A stretch of DNA of 64,000 bases from Epiperipatus broadwayi (taxonomy: Eukaryota > Onychophora > Udeonychophora > Euonychophora > Peripatidae): the NCBI GenBank assembly GCA_028023455.1, contig JAQFVV010006273.1, positions 4,290,142 through 4,354,141 of the forward strand, given 5' to 3'. Position 1 is the stretch's first letter; each line of letters starts with the position of its first letter. The position numbers and the translations under genes are program-made. Of this stretch, positions 49,112-59,676 are shown piece after piece. The notes under the pieces were generated by a model, which was given only the letters and a program-made list of their open reading frames with translations, was not told where the DNA came from and searched no databases.

Positions 49112-50435
49112 ATATATATAATCACTGCTCATAATAAAAGTGTTTATTTTGATGTTTATTGATTTACTTAGTTTTTATTCATTTTATCTTAGAGAAATTT
49201 TGGTTTGACTTTTTTTTTTGAGTACACTTTTTACTTAAAAAGAATACATATTTTAGATCACAACCTATTCTTCAATAATATAATAATTAATATATAATAA
49301 TATATTATAATTTATTAAAGTTCTCTTTGCATAATATCTCATAAACTGTTTTTACTGTTATTTCACCCCCCCCACACCATAAAAATCAAACATATTTCTA
49401 ACAGATGCTCTGCATGGAAGGACAACCAAATATTTTTAGCAGATACCCTGATATGGAAAGATAGGATCTGGATCACCTAATAAAAATGAAAGTTGGCAAT
49501 CATATTGTTTTTGTAATTTTTACAACGAAAAATTACCCCAGGTAAGTCATATTATTATCTGTTTTTTAAAGAATTTTATGACAAATGGGATGAAGCTATC
49601 TATGAAATTATCATTTTAACATTTAACTTTCAAAATTTAAATTTGTAAACCTATGTAAAAGTAAACATGTTTAAAAGTGTTAAAAATCATTTTTGTCTTA
49701 ATTTTTTTTTTTTTTTTTTAGGTAATGACTATTTTATCAGCTTTATTACATTGTTTCATATTTGCTCTTTCTAACAATGTATATATATTTATATTTATTA
49801 TTTTCAAACAGAAAATATGTTATAATATATATATATTTTAAATTCAAGATGGGACCTGGCTGTGTAAGAGGTTAATGGAAAAAAAAAAAAATTTGTTTTT
49901 TGAATTCACTTCATTTATCACTGAGATGTTAATGGCTTTTATTAACATTTTTTTACAAATATGAATTTAGATTTATCATAAATATTTTTTAATTTTAAAT
50001 ATGACAATGTACAAGACATGCTAATATTTTCATTTTATTACATAAACTCTAATAACATGAGTACAGGAATCTGCAAATGGTAAACTCCCTCAAGATGTAC
50101 TCATGCTGAATCAACACTCAATAGTTGGCTAAACTAACAATCTTTCACGTATCATAAATTATAATTAAAATAAATAATGTGGGTTATTTTTAAATTCTAA
50201 ATTACTATTATTTTAAAAAGAAATAACTAACTTATTATACTGATATTTTAATATTACTAATGTAAGATATTTAATTATATTTCTGCAAATATATTAAAAA
50301 AAAAAGGTTATAAAAACGTTTGGTTTAGGTCAATCAAATTCTAGCAAATAATCGTACACCATAGTTTATAATAAATGATATTATATATATGTAAATGAGT
50401 GTTACATATTGGAAACAATTAAAAATAAATTTTAC
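49112..50435. other. AT-rich intron DNA, nothing recognised
   Basis: No gene or repeat border supported. Confidence 0.45.
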
Positions 50436-50525
50436 CTGGATAAGTTGCTTTAAATTTGTGATATTTGGAAAACGTCCATTAAATCTCCAATCAAATTTTA
50501 AAAATGTATTATGACAAGAAATAAT
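50436..50525 (-). CDS. ABCC4-like transporter, exon 2 of 5 seen (TM12 end and linker)
   Basis: A 90-nt open stretch between TTTCAG and GTAAAA, phase 0 at both ends, lying between the TMD2 and NBD2 exons. It encodes IISCHNTFLKFDWRFNGRF, PNITNLKQLIQ. In ABCC4 proteins this place holds the end of the last transmembrane helix and a linker of the form FQWxVRQSAEVENxMTSVERVxEY. The match is weak (F..W.. R near the start, PNITNLKQLIQ against EN-MTSVERVIEY), and the segment is less hydrophobic than expected. Length, phase, position and splice sites support the call more than the residues do. A chance open stretch remains possible. Confidence 0.6.
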
Positions 50526-50821
50526 CTGAAATTTAACAATCAAACAATTAAATAATATCCATAAGCATGTATTTATATATATACAATTAAAAAAACAATC
50601 ATTAAATAGGTTCCAGCATTTCTCTAAAAACAATGGTGCAATAATCTTTAAGTATGATATAACCTGAAGAGTCAGAGTTAGTTTTTTTTTGTTTATTCTA
50701 TAAATAGGAATATAGATAATAATAAATAGGTATTTATTTATTGATCAGTACTTGAATGATTAGCTATAATGGTTATCTGGAAAAAAATCTGAAGCTTCCT
50801 TAAAGTTAAAGAAATCTCAAG

Positions 50822-50910
50822 TTTTACCCAGATTCAAATCACATGTAGCAGACAGACATCGAAACACTATATCATTAGAGTGCAGCTGTGTGTATGGGTG
50901 TATATATTGT
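50822..50910 (-). mobile_element. Possible tRNA-derived SINE fragment
   Basis: Minus strand: GCTGCACTCTAATGATATAG, TGTTTCGATGTCTGTCTGCT, ACATGTGATTTGAATCTGGG. The end resembles a B box (GATTTGAATCTGG) and the order resembles a decayed tRNA head. Only one copy seen, so tentative. Confidence 0.4.
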
Positions 50911-50918
50911 GCCCTTTT

Positions 50919-53900
50919 GTATGGGTCACCATTTAAGTTTTGTGCTAATTTAGTAGAAAATTTTAAATTTAAGAAGTATTTTAAAAGTGTGATGTTGACT
51001 TTGCTTGTGGTAATATTACCATAAGTTTAATTAAAGCAATCTATGAGTATTTGATATGTGAATTGTGTTGGTATTGGGAAGATATTTAAAATGATGATGA
51101 TTATGATGTAATACTGCATTAATAAATTTAATAACAAATGTTTAAAGCTAAAGTATTTAAAAGACAAGTTAAAATTAGACCAAGATATTTATTTAATTTA
51201 AAATATATGTTAAAAGTGAATAGAAATATTTTAAATTATAAGTACTTAAATTGAGATTAATATTTGATTTTAATCATATTAAATAATTATTTTAAAATCT
51301 GATATAATATCTTATTTATTTTAAAATGTTTATTTTAAAAAATGCAATTGTTAGTTTATTTTTAGACTATGAAGCGTTTCTTGTGTTATAAAAAAAAACA
51401 GATGTTAGTTAAATTTACACAAGCATGCGTGGAAGTTGTCTAATAAAGTTGCATAACTATTTTACAAAATTATGTTGTGAAATTTATAAATAATACGTGA
51501 GTTATCACGAGATAAAAATAAAAGATATTAATGTAGAATATTAAATCTGATTTTTAAAATATTGTCTTAGAAATATAACGTATTTAAAAGATTTAGTTTA
51601 TTTTAATGATCTTATAAAAGTTAAAATTTAGGCCAAGTGAGAAAGAATATTTTAAAAAATGTTGATAGATTTGAATAAACGATAAAATTATTTTTAAAAT
51701 GTAATAATATTAAATAAGTCATTATTTTATTTTTAATAGTGTGTTAGTAAATATGTAAATAAGCTAGAAATTTTGATTGTTTAAACGTACCAATCAGATG
51801 TGGAGTCTCTTCCAGTATAAAAGCTGGATTCAATTGTTGAAGGGCTCTCTGTAATTAAATTTCTAAGTTAATCGTGCTATTAAAAAAATAGCCAAGTAAA
51901 TTTATAAACGCTCTTAAAAATCAGTTGTAAAATCATAAGAGTGTTATTGAATAATTTATAATATTTTTAAAGTAATGAATATGCAGTAGTAATTTTAATA
52001 TTCCCTATTGGTCTTCTCAATATCGAAACTCAATTTACGTACAAATGATCATGGAAACATCACGTATCGTAGAAATATATCAGAAACTTTATGCTAGAAA
52101 AGTAACAGACGCTGGATTAGTACAGAAAACTATAAGATGGAGAAAAGTAGTATTTTGGACTATAAATAGTTTTAAAGTTAAATTACTATTGTCTGTTATT
52201 AATAGATATTTTAAAAAAATAAAAATACTTCTATGGAAAAAAGTATTTTTTGACAAATTATAGAAGTAAAATGTATATCTTAAGGAAAGATATAAGAAGC
52301 AGTAGTAATTTTAAATAAATACTTGCCTTGTTAAGTCTTTGTGCTTAAAAGACTAAATATTGACGTTTTAAAAAGGCAAATAGATTATAAATATGATTAT
52401 TTAAAATCGTAATATAATAAAATTGCTATATTGAAGTAATCTAAAACGCTGGACGTTATAGATGAAGAAATTAATTCTTACCTGAATGTTATTTATAAAT
52501 GCGCAAGTAATACATGGATGTCCAAACCAAATTAAACTAAGCCAAGACAAGTTGATTAAAATAATTTCAATGAAAATAATTTATAAACTATAAATTAGTT
52601 TAGAAATAGTAATTTTTGGAATAATATTCTATGAAGAACTGGATCCAGAGACCTTATAAACTATTTTTTAATTTTGTTTATTTTATTTGTGGGAACTTAT
52701 TATTTTCTTTAAAAGAACGTTATCATTTTTATATAAACTTTCAAGAAACACGTGATACAACGGAACAGGAAATAATGTTCTATTGACTTTATACGTAGGA
52801 TATTTGTTAGAACTTTTATGGTAGAACAAAAGTCATCGCTGGAATCCGTAATATAAATTTTTATTTTATTTATTTAACATAAAATTTAAAATATTATTAA
52901 ACTATTAAAAAGTAGGTTAGGTACATTTATTAAATAGTAACTTAAAAATAATATAATAATGAATTACATCAATTTATTTTTATAATTAATATAACACGGA
53001 ATATTCTAATGAATGTTTATGAGTGAAAATGTGAATGATTTTTATTTTATGAAGCTGCAAATTCCAAAGAATGCTGGATAGCAAATTGGGACATTATTAT
53101 TGTTATGGTAAAAATATTGTATAATGATTTTTAATGAATTTAATATGTTTTTCTTTAGATCAACTGAATATTATGTTGTTGTAGAATGAATGGATAAATA
53201 TATTATGAAAACACATACATTATATTAGCAACGAACTTTATTAAAATATGCATAAGTTTTAATTTATAATGTCAACATGATACAACATTACGTAAGAAGC
53301 TTAGAAATAATTATATGATTCTTTCGTAAATAATTTTGATATTTTATTTATGCTTAGTATTGAAATGATGTTTATTATCTATCTTAATAATTATTTTATT
53401 TTTGCAATTTAGAAAAGGATTTTAAAAGTCTATATTTTTGTATTTTGTTTTATTAAATAAGTTAAGTTACGTTTTAGGTAGAAGCTTATATTTGGATTGA
53501 AGTTTATTAAGTATAAACGATGTAGTATAGGTAATTTGGATGATGAATATTTTATTTAAAGTTGATGTTTATTTTCCAGAAATTTTAGATAAATGTAGAA
53601 TATGTTTTATAGATAGAAATTTATCAGAAAGGATTAAAAGAACACATTAAGTAAAGCAATGATTTTTACACAGAAAAGAATCATAGAATTTATCTAAGGT
53701 AATGCTTTATGAATTTAGAATTGATAAATGATTTAAATAATAATATTTGAACAATAGAGATATATAATGCATATTTGATAAAACATATAACAGGAAGTAC
53801 ATTAAGTAAAGTATAATTACAGTCAATTATTTGTTTTACATTACAAAGATACATTAATTTTATAAAGCTATTAAGCAATGCTAATAATAAAGTAAATATA

Positions 53901-54300
53901 TGATAATACATTATAAATGGTAGTACTAAATTAATGTAGCTATTTAATTAGTAGAGCTTCATTGTTTACACATGCTACATAAATAATTTTGACATATATT
54001 ATTATTTGTAATGGAAGTTTATTAACATTTATTTTAAATCTAAGTTTTTTTTGAAAAACATACTATAATATTATTAATATAGCTTTTGAAAGAATGTATA
54101 ATTGCTTATTAAGTACATGATTTAATAACAATGTAAACAGATTGTATTATTATTTTCTTACTTAGTTCAGTTTATATTTATTTTCTTAAATTCTAAAACT
54201 GTAAATAGTGTAAATAAATTCTTATTTGAAGTTATTGTAAATAAATTTGTTAATTTGTTTTAAAAGTGTGTCGAGTTTTCATTATTTTTTCACCATAGCA
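50919..54300 (+). mobile_element. LTR-like block, possibly a solo LTR
   Basis: The block starts near TGTATGGGTCACCAT and ends TTTTTTCACCATAGCA; TCACCAT occurs at both borders (50926-50932 and 54290-54296). Inside, CCAATCAG (51790-51797) and TATAAAAG (51816-51823) have promoter spacing, and AATAAA signals lie near 54210-54235, followed by TGTGTCGAGTTTTCATTATT. This layout matches an LTR with U3, R and U5, but no second copy is in the window and no convincing target-site duplication is seen. The ORF at 52045-52263 has no recognised domain. Confidence 0.4.
51790..51823 (+). promoter_or_regulatory. CCAAT and TATA boxes
   Basis: CCAATCAG at 51790-51797 and TATAAAAG at 51816-51823. They sit closer together than in most host promoters but suit a compact retroelement promoter. 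Confidence 0.45.
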
Positions 54301-56840
54301 TTTTGACATCAGATGATTTGAAATAAACATAATATTTGCACAAAATGAATTTGTTATTATTACTTAGAATTGAATACCATATTTGCTTAACATTATTTTA
54401 TAAGAGTTGATTGACATGAACATAAATATTACAATGGTCATAAGATGATTATAATACACATTATAAGAATACAATATTGTTTATTGCCACAGATTATTAA
54501 GTATAAGATTTTGATTTATTCTAAAATGAAGATACCATATGAAATAAAAGATATACATATGATTGTTTATTCATTTAATGATTGATTATATAATATAAAT
54601 AGATGAGATTAAATTACACTTTATGATTAATATTATTTATTATTATTATTAAAATAAGTTAGGTGTATTTAAGTTTGATATAAAATCCCACATCATACTT
54701 ATTTACATGAGTTATTATTATTTTAAAACAACTTAGAAGAACCTGAGATTATTTAATTATATTTTAAGTTAAAAGTTAGGAATTATTTTAGTATTATTAA
54801 AGATAATTTGTTTCATTTAAAAGTCATAAGAATGCTATAGATGTAGTAGTAAGATAATAAGGTAGTGGTAGTATTCTTATGCCATTGAGACAGTATCTTA
54901 GGAGATATTGACTCACTGTAAATCTACTTATTACTTTGTAACTTTACTTCGCAGTCTCATAATTTTAATATATAATTATTTAATTAATATAATCTAGAAC
55001 TATATTGATTTTGATGATTGATAATAAATTTAATTAAGATATGATAATATAAAAGTATATTAAAGATAGATATGCAAATTTTAATTAAGCATAATAATGT
55101 AACTGAGCTAGTTGTATTTTAAACTATTTTATATATCAAGAAGTAAGGGTACAATATATATATTATATAATTAAACAGCATTTAACAAAAACATTAAAAA
55201 ATTAAACAAAATAAGATTTAGCATAAATTTTGATATTTTATTAATTATTTACTAATTGTAAAAGAATTAACAAACATTAGCAGGCCAATAACTAATCTAG
55301 AGGGAGAGGAGACTGTTTTTTATTTCATAGTTTCTGTTTGGGAGTTATTAGAGAGGCTTTTATGCAGTTGGCTACTTAAAATCTGTTTTACTTTATATAT
55401 TGAGATGGAGCTTTGCTATCTTAATATGTGATTTATGTACAAATATTTTATGCTGGCAATGCCAAGCTTCATTTAAATTTTAAGTTTTGTTTTTTATGGG
55501 TGTGGTATTATATATATGCCCATCCATAAATAAATGTATGTTGTAATATTGGTTGTTTTATTTAGTTGTAAAAAAATTTTAAAATGTGTACTTTGTAGCT
55601 GGAAACTGATATCAATCTGTAAAAGATTTTTTTACATTAGAGGGAATAGTACTTAATCCTAAAATTTTATCAATTCCTAATTAATTCATTTGTTTTGTTT
55701 AAATATTTTAATTAAATTAATTTTTTCCTTTTCATTAAGTATTGCTTCTTATTTTGAAGTATTGTTATCTGTAAAACTCCAGAGTGGATAAAAAAATTGG
55801 TAAATCCATTAGTTAGAAATTGGTTTATCTGGGTTTTTAAAAAATGTAATCACTGATTTGATAATTGGGAAATTCTTGAGTGGGCTAATTAATTGAATTT
55901 AAGTCTATAAAAAGACCAGCTAAAAATTATATTATTATCTTTTACTCACTTACTTACTCATTCTGCATTTTTTGTTTTAGATTCCAATTTTAACAGTGAT
56001 TCTGCTTGTATTTTATCAGTGACTGTTGCATGATGAATTCAGAACTATTCTCACTGACTAAGTAAATTTTGTGCTTGTAAAACACGCAGAAATAAACTCC
56101 ACTCTCTAGCATGAGCCTGTAGCAATTATATGTTTAACATTGCTTGGTAATTGACCAACAACATAAGCCAACTATAACCATCAAAGAGACCATAGAAGAA
56201 ATGCACTTCTCTCTATTAATAAAGTAGTTCCAAGACAAACTGCAATACCTGATCAATGAAACAAAAAAAAGACACAAAAACTAATATCTACATGTCTGTG
56301 TATGGATATGTTTATATGTCACTCTTTCCAGGAAATAATAGCTCTTGACAAACTCTGCTCTGAAATTGTCATTAAGACATTACGGTAAAGCAGTGATATA
56401 TAAAAAGAGTGTAATTATATATTTTTACTTTTATCTATTTAAATTTTTTAAATTTATATATCTTTCATATGTTATTATATTTTTTAAATTATATTTGACA
56501 GTTAGTGGTTTTAGTTTTAATAATAAACTAGTTATTTCTGAAGTTAATTTTTTCCCCTAATAAAGTTTTTAAAAAAAGTTATTTGAAAGAGTCTTAAAGC
56601 AAGTTTTTTTCAGTTCCCCTTCACTTTCACAATTGTTAGTACAATTCAGGTTATATTAATGAGAATTTTATAAGAAAGAAATCATAAGTTATAATAAATT
56701 AGACTTTTTTATATCGTCTACTTATTTTTATTGATAATTAATAATGCTGTGAAGATTTTAAAATTATCATTACATATTTGTAGTTAATATTTGAAAACCA
56801 GGTACTCTTCACAAACCTGGAGCTTAATTGTAAGTATTAT
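54301..56840. other. AT-rich intron DNA; one TATA-like site
   Basis: No gene recognised. TATAAAAAG at 55906-55914 is followed by a pyrimidine-rich stretch and, at about 56090, GAAATAAACTCCACTCTCTAG. This could be another decayed LTR, but no borders were found. Confidence 0.35.
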
Positions 56841-56841
56841 G

Positions 56842-56915
56842 AATTTGAACTCAGATTTTCAAGCACCCTTCAACTATTCACACTATCTCATACAACTAAT
56901 ACACATGACCACACA
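56842..56915 (-). mobile_element. tRNA-derived SINE fragment, family 2
   Basis: Minus strand: GTTGTATGAGATAGTGTGAA, TAGTTGAAGGGTGCTTGAAA, ATCTGAGTTCAAATTC. It has the same block order and B-box position as the copies at 27366 and 43863. Confidence 0.6.
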
Positions 56916-57316
56916 CATGTAGAAATGATAAATAATCACCAATATACGTATTTCTTGCTAAACCAGCACTCATTAGTTGGTTCAGATTATTATCTCCCAC
57001 ACATATATAATCAGTACTCAGTTTATATTAAGATAGTCAATTTTTATACTTTAATGGACAGGCTTCAATATACTCCAACCTCCAACTTTTCACCCATTCA
57101 TGTGTGCATATATTTTTTATATAAACTGTGAGCTGTCTGAATTGTTGGCAGTTTCTTGAATAATCTGACTTATACATTTCTGAAAGTAAAAAATAAATAA
57201 ATATATGTGTGCATGCATGCATAGTGTAAAATAATCTTTTCTATGCTACACAGTTATTGTTATATGTTCAGTCCTTTGATTATATTCTTTTAATTGTCAT
57301 GGAAGATATACATGGA

Positions 57317-57492
57317 TTTGATATTTTGCATAAGGTAAAGTGATCTTTCTTCCCACACTCATTTATATGTTATTAATATATGTTTGTCCCAATGTTTTAT
57401 TTTCTGATTACCACCCAAGACTGTTGTCCTTGATATTTTTGCATTGGGTAAAGTGTTCTTTCTTCCCATGCTTTCATATATATTTTCTTTCT
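57317..57492. repeat. Diverged direct repeat
   Basis: TTGATATTTTGCATAAGGTA with AAGTGATCTTTCTTCCCACA at 57317 recurs as TTGATATTTTTGCATTGGGT with AAAGTGTTCTTTCTTCCCAT at 57431. The units are about 114 bp apart. Confidence 0.65.
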
Positions 57493-57879
57493 ATTATGGG
57501 TTATTAGTGGGCACAATTATTAATTCTCCTTATTTGTTGCTTTTCATGGTTGGATCTAATGTACTGCATATAAGTTTTGTTTTGTAATAGTCTGCATATG
57601 TGGGCCTGTACAGTGATTAAAACTGCTAACTATTGATTGTGTATTAATATTGTTGTGAATATATACACATCTAGAAATTGTCAAGTCTTTGTAAAAGTAA
57701 AGAATTATTAATAACACTAAAGGATAACATTTAAGAAAAATGTAATATAAACTATCAGATGTTATATACTTTACATACTAACTTAAAGAGTTAATTACTA
57801 TTCAAACCATATTATGTTTGAAATAACTTCACATTTGAACTCTATTATTGATGCAGAATAGCTGTGAAATTGTTTATTT

Positions 57880-58290
57880 AATTGGTTGCTTTAACTATTT
57901 TTTAATGTAAATTAAACAAAATTTTTTAATATTATATAAATAAATATGATTCACTAAATATCAGCCTTTTACAGCTACTGTACATGTGCTTTAATCAGTG
58001 TTAAATAATAAATGAATACTTTTCAGTGCTTGTTTATAAATAAATGTGATAAATGTACCCAATTATTTTTGTATTATGGTTTATTAATGTAGAATTACTT
58101 CCTAGCCAGCATGAAAGCTGCCATTGTCAGTGATTGTTTTTTTAAATGGTTGCTTGAACAATTTTTTTTAAGGTTTAATGTAAATTAAACAAAAATTTTT
58201 AATATTATATGAATAAATGTACTTGTTTGTTTTTGTATTACAGTTTATTAATAATAGAATTACTTCCTAGCCAGCATAAAAGGCCATCGT
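57880..58290. repeat. Diverged internal duplications
   Basis: GGTTGCTT followed by TTTAATGTAAATTAAACAAA and TTTTTAATATTATAT occurs near 57884 and 58148. TTTTTGTATTA, GTTTATTAAT and AGAATTACTTCCTAGCCAGC occur near 58066 and 58231. The block grew by overlapping duplications; no class assigned. Confidence 0.65.
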
Positions 58291-59049
58291 TTTTTTTTGA
58301 TTTGTAGAATTATTTGGTTTGAATAAAATGTTCATAATAAAATTCTCTAAATTAAAATTAAATTTTTTAAATATATCTATTCTATTTGATATGTGAATTT
58401 GACAGCATGGTGGAGTTACTTTCTTTGCATAAAATATTATTCATAATGCAGATAGATATAATAGCTTTATTTAGTTGTTTGTAAATTTGTTATGTAACAG
58501 CCTTACAAACAAACTTGCATCGACTAATCAGACAATAAAGAAAATGTGAATTTTATATGTAAGATAATTATATTGTTCTCTAAACTGTCATATTCAGTAA
58601 TTTTTAGAGTTTAAAAGAGGTCATTTTTTATTTTGATTAATGATTGCATCTTAAACTACAGTAGTCAAAATATTTAATACAGATTGCTTTAAAATGATTG
58701 ATATTTAAATTTATAGAATAGTTATTTTTATTCACTTTTAAATTCTATAAATAAATGGATAAATGGGAAATGATAAATAACTAAACTAAATATAGCTAAC
58801 AATTAATGATGATTTCTAATTACTATTAATAAGTAGTTGAACTATCTTTTAACTGCTAAGTTCAACAACTTTTACAGTAAAAATGTGGATGCTTTTTACA
58901 GTGATCCATGATTTTATATATAAAATTATAGAGAGCACGAAAGAGATTTGCAAAAGTTATTGAACAGTGCAGACAGAGAATAATTCAATTATATATTAAT
59001 AGCACTTGAAAAATTATTTTACTATTACACACACACAAACATATATATA

Positions 59050-59330
59050 TATAATCAAAATTATCCCAAATCTACAACTCAACCAGACTAGTTCACCCCC
59101 CCTCCAAAAAACTCTAAAATACAACCAATGGTTTCATTTTTACAAGCACACTTCTCAAGCATAATGTTTTAGTTTTTTACATCTGAGAAGTCTCTTTATA
59201 GCAGTGACACTATTGGTTGTGTTTTAGAGTTTATTTGGGGGGGGGGTACTAATCTGGTTGAGTTGTGAATTTGGGGTAATTTTGATTATTTATTGACTAG
59301 TTTAGCTTTAGACTTTTAATGTATATATAT
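59050..59330. pseudogene. Head-to-head pair of Penelope-like 3' ends
   Basis: The left arm (about 59050-59165, antisense) and right arm (about 59190-59330, sense) are inverted copies of the PLE 3' untranslated region seen at 17 kb: GGTTGTGTTTTAGAGTTT, TCTGGTTGAGTTGTGAATTT, GGGGTAATTTTGATTA, then in the right arm ATTGACTAGTTTAGCTTTA. No coding part remains. Decayed hammerhead-like phrases (CTTGAGAAG...GAAACCATTGG antisense; CTGAGAAGTC...CACTATTGG sense) sit at the inner ends. Confidence 0.7.
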
Positions 59331-59489
59331 TAATGCTTATGTAAAAAAATTTATAAATAAAAAATGTCTGAAATATTTTGTGATTAATATTTCACATTTT
59401 ATTATAGCATTTCTAATTTATTTTTTTGTTTCAGTCACATGATATTTGAATGAGGTTTTTGATTATATTTTAGTTGGTATTTCACTTAC

Positions 59490-59676
59490 CAGATATGATG
59501 CAGTAATAACTACTCCAACATCAGCTTTAGAAATATCTTCATTAATCCAAAGTAAAATAAACCATGAACCAATAACAGCAATAATGGATAATAAGTTTAA
59601 TACAAACAAAAACCATTGCTTGACAACTTCTGTTGTAAGTTGATTAGTGAGATGTTGATTAAGCAACTGTTGAAAT
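59490..59676 (-). CDS. ABCC4-like transporter, exon 1 of 5 seen (TMD2)
   Basis: The 187-nt exon follows TTTTATTTTCAG and ends TATCTG before GTAAGT. After one base completing a split codon it reads FQQLLNQHLTNQLTTEVVKQ, WFLFVLNLLSIIAVIGSWF, ILLWINEDISKADVGVVITASYL. This aligns with the end of TMD2 in MRP4-type transporters: the FQxLxxxH start, W-F, a hydrophobic helix (TM11), a short loop, then the G(L/V)..(A)SY(A/L)L beginning of TM12. The family exports organic anions and conjugates across the plasma membrane. Upstream TMD2 exons were not found in 59677-64000 and are probably to the right. Confidence 0.85.
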
